Positions 15,701 through 27,700 of a DNA stretch of 64,000 nucleotides are shown in pieces. The notes under the pieces are model-generated. The model was not told where the DNA came from, did not search any database, and worked only from the letters and a program-made list of their open reading frames with translations. Each line of letters starts with the position of its first letter. Within the stretch, counting starts at the first letter, position 1. Position numbers and translations under genes: made by a program. This DNA is from Chrysaora quinquecirrha (Eukaryota; Cnidaria; Scyphozoa; Semaeostomeae; Pelagiidae), in assembly GCA_014526335.1 (NCBI GenBank), contig JACTAT010000026.1:815565-879564 (forward strand), written 5' to 3'.

Positions 15701-18700
15701 CGTCAAATCGCTCTATCTCGTGAGCTCTCTGGTGTTCGAAACTCAATACCAATCCAGCCTCATTTTTTGATCCGCATCTGGGTATATTTGCCATCATAGT
15801 ATGCCCGAAATTGTTTCCGCTGTTTATCGCCATTCTGAAGCTTGGTAAAATATTTTGAAGAAACTTTGCCGTCACTTAAAATTTCTATAAGTTGAACAGC
15901 CAATCAAATTGCGAATAGACAAGGCCGAGACCAGGGTCGAATATGGACAGCGGAGTTTCACGTAGAGGCCTATTCACCCTTGGGACGAGGTTGTACTTCA
16001 GTAAATTTACACGCTTGTTGTTTTTTAAAGAGCTTCAAGGTCTAATTCCTAAAGTTCGATTTTTTTGGAACTCTTCGGTTAAATTTTCCATAGTCAATAG
16101 AATAAACTGTTTATTCTATTAACTATGAATTTTCGTACCAAAAGTTCTTTAATAGTTCCTTTTTTATCTGCTAGTAAGTGCCCGTTTGTAAAATTTCCTT
16201 AGCGACTTTATCTTTAGTAGTAGTATATTTAGTTGTAGTAGTATATTTAGTTGTACTTAGAATTTCTCGGCCTTCTAAATGTAGGTTACTGATAAAGTTG
16301 TCTTGAAAAAAAGCGTGTAATGATTTTTCACTTTTTATCGCAATTTTGAACGTTTTTTTTTTATAGAAATCAAGTCAGAAAGTGGTATTGTTAAAATCAA
16401 CACTCGAAGTCTTATTGGTGAAGGTGAAATGGTGTTTTAGCGCCGGTCGCTAAAATCTCAGTAGTAGGTTAACTAATCGAGACCTCGACTCTGACTGTGA
16501 AGCTACCGTGGCTAGGCTCGGACCCTGATCACACTGAGATTCTTACACCACGAGTCAGCTGGATTACACCACGACGCCACAGCACCACTAGTTTCGCTAT
16601 TGAATTGAATTGCTGGACGCTTAAACTACCAATTTGAGCGATCTCCTTTTAGTGCTAGCCTCGGTCTCACGAGCGATAACTGGGACTCAGGTAATCAGTG
16701 TATACTGGCTCATCCCATTTTATTATTTTTTATCAAATTATTTGTTTCCAAAGATTTTAGAAATATGCGAGAAGTCACTAGAAGGTTCTTCATGTCTATC
16801 CATCTCCGTTATCAATACGCTGATGTCTGTTATATACGAGGTAAGTGTTTTCTACCACGTTAAGTGCACGCTAAGTACATGCACGTGTTTTGAAAGAAAC
16901 CTAGATATGGCAGCTAGTGTGCTAACTCAACTGTAACTCGCTGTTCGTATTAAATAGTTTTTGAGTTGTACGAAATTTCAAAATTGCGATAAACAGCGGA
17001 AACATTTCCGGGCATTCTTAAGTAGCAGTTTTTGTGACTGACCAAAAATTCAAATATTTCTTGATAAGCAAATTTCAATTGTTTGACAAACAATGTTTGA
17101 CCGTTTGACCGTTTGACCGTTTGACCACGTCAATAAACATCACTTATTATATATTTTTTGATTGCATCAAGCAATAGATAAGGCAAATTTTCCATATCAA
17201 GCGATGTTTTGCGACGTTGCCAAAAATTCAAACATTTCTTGATAAGCAAATTTCAAATGTCTGACAAACAATGTTTGACCGTTTGACCGTTTGACCACGT
17301 CAATAAACATCACTCATTAAATATTTTTTGATTGCATCAAGCAATAGATAAGGCAAATTTTCCTTATCCAGCGATGTTTTGCGACGTTGCCAAAAATTCA
17401 AACATTTCTTGATAAGCAAATTTCAAATGTCTGACAAACAATGTTTGACCGTTTGACCGTTTGACCACGTCAATAAACATCACTTATTATATATTTTTTG
17501 ATTGCATCAAGCAATAGATAAGGCAAATTTTCCATATCAAGCGATGTTTTGCGACGTTGCCAAAAATTCAAACATTTCTTGATAAGCAAATTTCAAATGT
17601 CTGACAAACAATGTTTGACCGTTTGACCGTTTGACCACGTCAATAAACATCACTCATTAAATATTTTTTGATTGCATCAAGCAATAGATAAGGCAAATTT
17701 TCCTTATCCAGCGATGTTTTGCGACGTTGCCAAAAATTCAAACATTTCTTGATAAGCAAATTTCAAATGTCTGACAAACAATGTTTGACCGTTTGACCGT
17801 TTGACCACGTCAATAAACATCACTTATTATATATTTTTTGATTGCATCAAGCAATAGATAAGGCAAATTTTCCTTATCCAGCGATGTTTTGCGACGTTGC
17901 CAAAAATTCAAACATTTCTTGATAAGCGAATTGCAAATGTTTGACAAACAATGTTTGACCGTTTGACCGTTTGACCACGTCAATAAACATCACTCATTCA
18001 ATATTTTTTTTGCATCAAGTAATAGATTTAAGACAAATTTTCCATATCAAGCGATGTTTTTGCGACGTTGCCAAAATTTCAAGCATTTCTTGATAAGCAA
18101 ATTTCAAATGTTTGGAAAAAAATGTTTCTTCGTTTGGCTTAGGCCTGTTTTGCTACGCTACAAAACAATTTTCTTCACATTTTGCTTGCGTCGTGATTCT
18201 GTGAACGAATTCTGCCTGTCAAGCAATGTTTCATGACACGACCAAACGTTCTAACATTGCTTGATAAGCAAATTTCAAATGTTTGGCAAACATTGTTTGA
18301 TAGATTGGCAAGGGCCTTACTTGAACTTCGAACAATTAGATATTAAACGAAGATTTCATCACAAAGAAATTAAACAAAGAGAATCAATTTCTCATTGTTT
18401 CTTTTAACTAAATTGTAACTTTCTTTTGAAAAACAATACATTTGGGAATAAAAATTCAAAACCGCAAAAATTAATTAGAAGCATCTTCATTCAATTTAAA
18501 ACAAGGAAAACAATGGTCTAATTGTATGTTTTCTTTATTATAGACAATAAACTCTCCAGCAAAGAAAATGCTATAATAACAGCAACGACCTTTGTTTATC
18601 CTGTTATGCAATCGTTGCTTGCGTCCAATCCCTTTGCCGAAAGAACTACCCTTGATGCATTAGCAAAGGACAATGGACTGCTAATTATTCGTTCATACTC

Positions 18701-21700
18701 GTATGTTATCGGTATCTGCATCTCAATGAAACTTTCTCGGTAAGTTATTGTTGTTTTAGGCCTAGTTTAGACAGCGTATTAAGTGCGCAGGGAATTAAAT
18801 TATTGCCAAAAATCTGTGTCAATTTCATTCGCTCATAAGGCGCTGTACGAACCAACCATTTTTTGAGGCGACTTAAATAATTAAATGCGCTCATAATGCG
18901 CTGCTCCAAGTGAATTATAAGCGAATTATATTTTTTCATTTAATGCGCTCTGAATTAAATTTGCTGTCTGAATTCATCATGAAGTTTAAAGCGCTCTAAC
19001 AGCGCATCATTGGTATGCTGAATTTTATACGCTGCGCTCATAATGCACTATCTAATTTAGGCCTATGTAACAACTGAACTTTTCACAGACTAAAGGATTG
19101 TAGACATTAGGCGGGCGCAAACCGTGCCAACATTGTTGGCCAGACTGAAATGAGAGAGCTTCACTGATTTCCGGTTTCTTTATCACTTTATCAAAAAAAT
19201 TTCGATGTGCAAAATTTTAATGAAATTTTATTGGATTTCATATTTTTTTCGTTTCTTTTCAAGGAAACATGCTCGACTAGTTTCAATGCAAGAAGATTTT
19301 AACTGGCAAAAGCATTTTAAAGTGCTTGTAGATTTATTGAAAAAATATTCGAAGCTTTATCGAATGATGACATATCCGAAGAACTGCATTTCTCAGCTGA
19401 AGAGGTTTGAGTTGTTGTTTTGAATACGCCTTTTCAACTAAGGCCCTCGTTTTCAAAAACTTTTTAAATTGTCTCACAGAAGCATTTCGACATCAGATTC
19501 GAATTCAGCACCTTCGTTTTAGTGTTTGGGCAAATTTTTACGCTTCTAGTCCTTACGATGTTGATTTTGTAGCGAATAAAAGTTAGAAAAGTGATAAGGG
19601 ATTTGACCGTGAAAAACGACTGAGGGTGTAAAATTTCACCCCAAGCGATTTTTCAGCGTCAAATCCTTTATAGATTTTCAAACTTTTCGTTGCCATAAAA
19701 TGAACAACATAAGGACCAGAAGCGTAAAAAATTGCGTCAACACTAATGAAGGTGCTGAATCTGAATCTGGGGTCAAAATTTTCGTGCGAATAAATTTTCG
19801 TAAATTTTGAAAACGAGGCTCTTAGTTGAAAAGGTTTATTCTCTTTACAAAATTTTCTATGTTTGTCCGTAGAATCGAATCACTCACCAGTCAGCTGAGC
19901 TCCGTCCGGTGTTCTTGTGGACAGCACCTGTGCTTCTCACGCAATAAACCCCGGTTCGATTCTCACACTTGATACAGATGAGCTCCAATAAGAGAAAAAC
20001 GGTTCTGGCATTTGAGAATGGGGTAGCCTGCGCGCAGACCCAAAGCCACCGAAGGACGATAGTCACAAGCCCCGAAATGCTCTTTATGGGAGATTCATCA
20101 TCATCATTATAATTTATTTACACAAAAAATCCCTTCAGCTTGTATAAAAACTAATGAAATATAATAGAGTATAATTTACCAAAGAACATTACAATAAAGT
20201 TATATAAAAATTTTGTAGGGCTAATAATTGCCGCTCTTCCAGGGAGTTGTCTTTCGTTTTTGATTCAGCTCTTAAGGTGAATTTTCAAATTTCTTTTGAA
20301 CTGCGGGAAGGTTGGCAGCTCTCTTATGCCGATGGGGATGTTGTCCCACGCAGTAAGAGCTGAATAATGAAAGCCTTTTTTACATATTAAATGTATTCAA
20401 AATTAGCTGATGAGTCCGAACAGGGCTGTCTTTACTTCATATACAATATTTGAATTTACTTCTTATGATATACGGTCTTTGCAGTAAATTCATTACAGAT
20501 ATTTATTCGCTGCGTGCCGTCTTACGAGGGTCGGTACTACACCTCTTTGATTTCTTATTTAGCAGCGCACTTTTTGTGGCGTTTAGTTTTGTTCCCAGGG
20601 GAGAACTAATTAACTTTCAATACGGGGGGTCCATGCCACTATTTCCTTGCAGATCCCTAAATATTGAGTCTCATGTTTTGGGGACCCCAAGTATTGAGTT
20701 TTATGTTTTGGAGACCCCAAATATTGCTATCTATTTTTGGACACCTAAAATGTTTTCATGGGTTTAGCCATCATCAATTTCATGACAATTTACAATTTAT
20801 AAGCTCTTGGCAGTTGGATGGGTCATTGTAATGAATCACACCAAATTGCACGATTCTTCCTTTAGATTTGTGGACCCAAAATATTGAATTTTTGTCCATG
20901 TTATAATTCACAAACCCCAAATATTGAATAAGCTTAAGATTTCGGACCCCAAATATTGGCATTGCCCCCCTGTATTGAAAGTTAATGAGTACCCCCCTGG
21001 GGTTTTGTTACGATGCCAACTATACTCCTTCGGTGGCTTTAGGTCTGCGTGCAGGCTGAGAATGGGGCGGCTTATAAAATTATTCATATAAGGCCAAATG
21101 CGAATTTGCGCTCATGTGGTGTGACTGCCTGCGTTTCGATACCTGAGGCCAGGTACCAACCTTACATTGACATAGAATTGAATTTAGTTTTCATAATTAT
21201 ATTACAGGAAAAACCTGCTTTAGCAATAGAAGCGGCTGTGTAACTGAGGCCCTGGCAAAACAATCAAACATTGTTTGTGAAACATTTGAAATTTGTTTTC
21301 ATTCCATTCTTGTTTTCATTCCAGTATAAGAAAGTTTCTTGTTTCGACTGAGATGGAATTCCATATTTTGTTGCATATTCATCTCAACCTCGTCCCCGGG
21401 CGAATAGGCCTCTACCTGAAACTCCGCTGTCCATATTCGACCCTGGTATCGGCCTTGTCTATTCGCAATTTGATTGGCTGTTCAAACAATAGAAATTTTA
21501 AGTTACGTCACAGTTTCTTCAAAGTTTCACACCAAAATAGGCCGAAAACTATGTGAAAAACATCTATAAAAACCAAAAAATGATGCTACATGAGATATTG
21601 TATCTTGCCTTACAGTTATCAATGAAATTCTCTGCAGTTCCTTTCTAAGAACATCTGCTTTCGGAATCTACATCTTGTTTTTATGCCTAGGCCAAAATTG

Positions 21701-24700
21701 CCAGTATTTTGGCAGATTTTGTGGCCGGTACCAGGGCCAAATTCGATTTGACGGTTGAGAATCGAGGAAATTCGATTTGGGGCCTGGGGAAGAGGTTGGG
21801 GTATTCCTTATAAAAACGAATAGGTGTTTATGAAACCAGCACTAAGTTCTAGCCAGTGATAAAATGTTTCACTTGTTTTAATTTCTACTTGTTTGGAGTT
21901 ATTCATCTAGCTAATGTCATCGTTAAATTTTCTTTTTAAGGTGTGCTTAGATTGCCTCGAATTGCTGTTTTCCTCAGGAGAACTCGAAGAAACATCGGAG
22001 CTTGGAAATAGCGACTTTGCAGAGCAAATGTTTTTAGGCCTGCTAAATCTGGCGGAAAAGCGTTTCAAAAGTAAGATATTTTAATTATTTGCTGAGCAAT
22101 GCAAGACCCCTGAGTAGCGTCATAATCAGAGCTCTAGGGAAACTATAGACGGAAAACCAGCGGGCAATGTACAAATGTACACTGGTTGAAAACAGGCACA
22201 CTGACTTGCAGATGATAAGTCAAGCGTTTAGATCCCTCCCAATTTCTTTTGGGGCGGGGTGGATGGCACTCAAGCAACAATTTGTGTTTTCCCATATACT
22301 TTTCTTTATACTTCGAAGCCTTCAAAATGGCACAAACAAAGAATTAGTGCATGAAAACTCGAAAACTGCTGCCAGAAGGGCTTATTGAGTACATTCAGAA
22401 TATATATTGTTTTTAAAATTCGGTCGCTTTTCTCACGAGTCCTTGGCTTTCCTACTTGATTAGTAAAATCTAAGTACCCCCCCCCCTGCAAATATGATTT
22501 TATTTCTCGCTTATGCAGAATTGCACTTGAGCACTCAGAGTTCATCGCTTGAAAGCTCAGCGCAGCCGCACTCAAATTTAACAAGCTAGACCTCTTTGAA
22601 TGCACACATCAAGCCCTTTCGGGCAGCTGTGTTTGATTTTTTCATGCATTGATTTCAAATTTCTGCCCTTTTCAAGGTTTCAATGTTTATAGCATAGCCA
22701 ATCGTATATGGAAAGTATACATTGTTGCTAGATCACCAGCAAAAGCGATTTGGGGAAGTCCAACGAGTTGATTTGTCATCTCCAAGCCATTGTGAGCTTG
22801 TTTTAAACAATTTTTTGCATTGCCCGCTGTTATTTCTAGCTGACCCCTTGTTTTTGCCCCGTAGCTGCCGGACAATAATATTATAGATGTTTTTCCATCG
22901 ATGCTTATCCTTCAGTCTTAAAGACTGGTTGTAAGGAGGAATTTTATCCATTGCAGTATCCATCGCACTAAACGTATCTCTTCCGAATTTCCCGTTAGAG
23001 CACCATTGATCTTTCCATTCAAGAGCTGCCCATCTCCGCTGCTCTGCTGAATAGCTCCTTTTTATGTCTTCATGTAGAAAATTTCTTGGCTATGGACTGT
23101 CAATGGCTAAACATATTTTTGAGTGTTTGGTATAACGTAGGGAAGGATTAAAGCTTCGGTTGTATAATCACGACGTTTTCATCCATAAAACTTTTAGGCC
23201 CAAGTAGATAGCTGAAACGTAGAATTTTCTCACAGAGAAATGATTTAAGAGGATAGTCAAATCCCGGGGGTACTTAGTGTAATTTGGGTACAGGTACGTG
23301 CAGCCCATATGGGTAGGTTTTTGGCCCTAAAATTCTCTAATCATGATATGATTGTAACCAAAACCTCATAAAAGTAGAGGGGAAATCGAAGAAAACTCGA
23401 AAATTTAACTTTACGTCGGTCAGAAAAGCGGTTTAGCGCTTATTTTTATTCATAGTATAGGGTCTGTTTCGGCAAAGGTCAAAATTATGAATGGGTGGGT
23501 TTGAAATATCTTTTGACTTTTGGATGGGCGGTACATCCCCGTCCATCCATAAGTCATGTACCCCCCTTGGGAGTCAAATCCTCCCTCCCCAATAGACCAT
23601 TTCAACTAAGGGCCTCGTTTTCAAAAAATTGAAAATTAGGTCATAGAGAAATGTCGATTTCAGATTCCAATTCAGCGCCTTCTTTTTAGCGTTGAGCCAA
23701 AGTTTTATGCTTCTAGTCCTTGAGATATTGATTTTATGGTGTTAAAAGTTTGAAATGCTATAAAAGATTTGACCGTGAAAAGTCGCTGAGCGTAAAAATT
23801 TGCCTCAACACTAAACAAAAGGTTCTCTATGACGTAATTTTCATTTTTTTTGAAAACGAGGCCCTTAGTTGAAATGGTCTATAGCTATCGACTGTTGTTT
23901 AACTTCGCACTGGGTTCTTTTCACCTAGGAATTGAAGCTGATCAACCAGTTCCTCAATATTATGAAATTATGACAAATATATTGAATAGAGTCAGTGATG
24001 AAAACCAAGGAAGTCTCCTGAATCATGTCATCGAAATATTGGTAAGAATCTATACCTTGAAAATAGACCTTATCAAAGAGGTCTGGGCAGGCGCGACTTT
24101 TTCTGGAAAATGGTTGATATATTGAGTAAGGGAATCCTCTCCACGTGCAACGACCTTGATTGCAGCCGCTTAATGAGAGAGTGCAGCAGAATTTATTTCT
24201 AATTCATGAATAATAAGAGAATAAGAGAGGAAAGCAATCTGTGATAATTAGTAATAGGAATATCTGTAGAAACTCATGAAACAAGATGCAAGTACACGCA
24301 TTTTTTTTTATAAGAAACTCGTTATAAAAGAAACCCAGACTCTCGACCCCGGGGGAGGTACTTAGTATAATTTGGGTACTGGTATGTGCCGCCCATATGG
24401 GTGGGTTTTGGGCACTGAAATTCTCTAAACATGGGTATGATTTTAACCAAACCCCATAAAAGTGGGTGGCAAATCGAAGAAAAGTCGAAAGTTTAACTTT
24501 AATTCGGTCAGAAAAGTGGCAAAATCGCGTCAAAGATGTTCGTAGTACAATATCAAGCAATAAATAGGTCTAGAAAGTCTTTTTATTCTCATATTCTGCT
24601 TATTTCTACTCATAAAATAGGGTCTGTTTCTGCAAAGGTTTACATTATAAGTGGGTGGGTTTCCGAAATCTGGGCGGCACATCCCCATCCATTCATAAGT

Positions 24701-27700
24701 GGAGTACCCCCCCGGGCTCTCGACTGGCCAAAAAATTTAAGCAACTCTAGTACTGGAAAGTTTTTAGCCAAGAAAATTTTCACTTCAACCTGCTTAATGC
24801 CCTAAATATTGCATTACACTTTCCATGCACTAAAGTATTTATTTTAAGCCACAAGTACCCAAATACGATATAAATAGGTTTAAAACATCATTCAGATAAA
24901 ATCATTATGTCACCAATATAGATAGATATTCAAGAATCCCGTAAGAAGCTTTCAGTACTCAAAATCTGAAAATTTTAAGAAACTTTCAGTACTGGACCAA
25001 TTTTTTAGTTTATTATAAAAAAAATACGTGTAACTCACAGAAAAGGAAATACTTAATAAAATGCCTCCTAGAGTGGATAAACTTGTACTTGAAACCTTTT
25101 GTTCACTTTCACTTTAACTTCCATTAAACGTGAATTTGAAGCAAAATTTGCTGCAATTTCTCTCCTAAAACGACTGCAATTCTGGTCTTTGTACGTGGAG
25201 AGGATTCCCTTACTCAACATGTCTACCATTTTCCAGAAAAATGTCGCGCTGACCCAGACCTCTTTGGAAAGGTCTGTTACGAAAAAGAGCGAAAACATCT
25301 TTCGACATACGTAAGTGCATTTTTAGTCTAACAATCCTCAAAGTATGAACGTCAGAAACAGACTGAGGCAAATTACTAAGGCGGTATTTATACCCAGATG
25401 CAAATCGAAATGCACCATTAGAAAAGCGAAGCTATGGATTGGTGTAAAAATATGATGTTATGCGATGCAACAACTCTTTCTTCCACAAAGTTATGGCCTG
25501 GCTAAACTAGGAAACATGTCGCGTGCGACAATGTCGCGAGTGACATGTCCTCTCGATGTCTCCCAGTTTAGCCACCTTGGAAAATTTGTAGAGCGCGACA
25601 AAATTTGTAGCGAGAGACACGCAAATGTGTCTGGGAGACAACAGAAACATTTCGTATCTCCACGACTCGCTTGTCACTCGCATGTTTAGCCACCCTAGAA
25701 GACACGCCGTATACAATGTCGCGTGCGACATGTCTCCTAGTTTTGCTAGAGCTCTACGCCTGAGAAACAACTTATAAAGCACCATCAAAACAGAACAACA
25801 AAGTTCAAAACTAATTTTCTTCGATTACTTTTGAGAAGCACAATACAGTAAGAACAGCCTGCCTTCTCACAGTCGACTCAGCACTAGTCCTCTACGAACA
25901 GCAAGATACTGTGGATCAGGTCCGTTAAACATCTGTGAATATGATTATCTTTAACGACCTTTCTCATGCTAAGCTTGAACGGAACGTTTGAAGTATACAG
26001 CCTAGTAGAGGATCTCGGAAAGTTTTAATCTGGAACAGCCCGTTAGCCTATTTACCCGCCGTTTTTAAACTACTTAGTGCAGTGAAGTTTAATGAACTCA
26101 TTATCGGAAAGAAACAGCCTAAACAGCCTACAAACTGATAACAGCAGTACAAACGTTTAGTTTCGTGAGTAAATTTCTCAGTGCTGTGATCTTAATTTTA
26201 ATAAGAATGAAACACCCATAGTTTCTCGAGAAGTTTTTTATATTTTTGGGTGGCTGTAACAGAACATATGATGTGCAGATAATTAGCTACGGACAAAAAG
26301 CAATTATAGACGCTACAAATTCTTTGTATAAGAAATTTTTTTAGTGCTGTGAAATTCTTAATTTTAATAAGAATGGAACACCCAAAGTTGCTCAAGAGGT
26401 TTTTTATACTTTTGGGTGGCTGTAACAGAACATGTTATGTGCAGAAAATTAGCTACGGATATAGAATCAATTAGGGACGCTACAAACACTTTGACTTGTG
26501 AGAAAATTTCTCAGTACTGTGAAATTCTTAATTTTAATAAGAATGGAAAACCCAAAGTTGCTCAAGGTTTGAGGTTTCTTATATTTTTGGGTGGCTATGA
26601 CAGAATATATGATGTGCAGAAAATTAGCTACGGACAGAAAATCAATTAGGGACGCTACAAACACTTTGACTTGTGAGAAAATTTCTCAGTACTGTGAAAT
26701 TCATAATTTTAATAAGAATGGAAAACCCAAAGTTGCTCAAGGTTTGAGGTTTCTTATATTTTTGGGTGGCTATGACAGAATATATGATGTGCAGAAGATT
26801 AGCTACGGATAGAAAATCAATTAGGGACGCTACAAACACTTTGACTTGTGAGAACGTTTCTCAGTGCTGTGATCTTAATTTTAATAAGAATGGAACACCC
26901 AAAGTTGCTCAAGAGGTTTTTATATTTTTGGGTTGCTGTAACAGAACATATGATGTGCAGAAAATTAGCTACGGATAGAAAATCAATTTAGGGACGCTAC
27001 AAACACTTTGACTTGTGAGAAAATTTCTCAATGCTGTGATCTTAATTTTAATAAGAATGGAACACCCAAAATTGCTCAAGAGGTTTCTTATATTTTTGGG
27101 TGGCTATGACAGAATATATGATGTGCAGAAGATTAGCTACGGACAGAAAATCAATTAGGGACGCTACAAACACTTTGACTTGTGAGAAAATTTCTCAATG
27201 CTGTGATCTTAATTTTAACAAGAATGGAACACCCAAAGTTGCTCAAGAGGTTTTTTATACTTTTGGGTGGCTATGACAGAACATATGATGTGCAGAAAAT
27301 TAGCTATCAATTAGGGACGCTAAAAACACTTTGTTATGCTCTCTGATCATACAGTCTTGCGTTCAAATCCCATCAATTGTGGTACACGCATTTCTTTTAT
27401 AAGGAAGTTTGGCTAAGGCTCAGTACTGAAATCACCTTAACGGATAGCCAAATTTGAGTACTCAAAATTCCTTTGCGATTCCTTAACGTTTATACTTGCT
27501 CCTTTAAAATAAACCTAGGGACAAGGAAATATAGGGCTATTAAGGTGTCAGAAGACGAGTAGATATGAATACTAATTGAAAAACATTTACAATACGTATT
27601 GCTTGCTCTTTTCATACATGTAAAGAATCAACTTAGCAAGAATTCATCGTTTTTGGTGTAGTCAGACTCCTTTAATAGGTTCCTATCCAGTACTGGAATT

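Noticed and set aside
20411..20430. CTGATGAGTCC resembling a hammerhead core
   Set aside because: No GAAA follows at the correct position and no stem I partner is present.
20446..20540. Possible URB2 exon ([13 protein letters not shown]) after TCTTTGCAG
   Set aside because: The phase fits exon q but no acceptable donor gives the phase needed by exon r, and the alignment is weak.
21207..21242. Possible exon [11 protein letters not shown] after ATTATATTACAG
   Set aside because: In the phase required by exon q it meets a stop within five codons.
26416..26978. Three similar short proteins in tandem
   Set aside because: They are shifted readings of the 175-bp array; the period breaks the frame and no splice sites support them.
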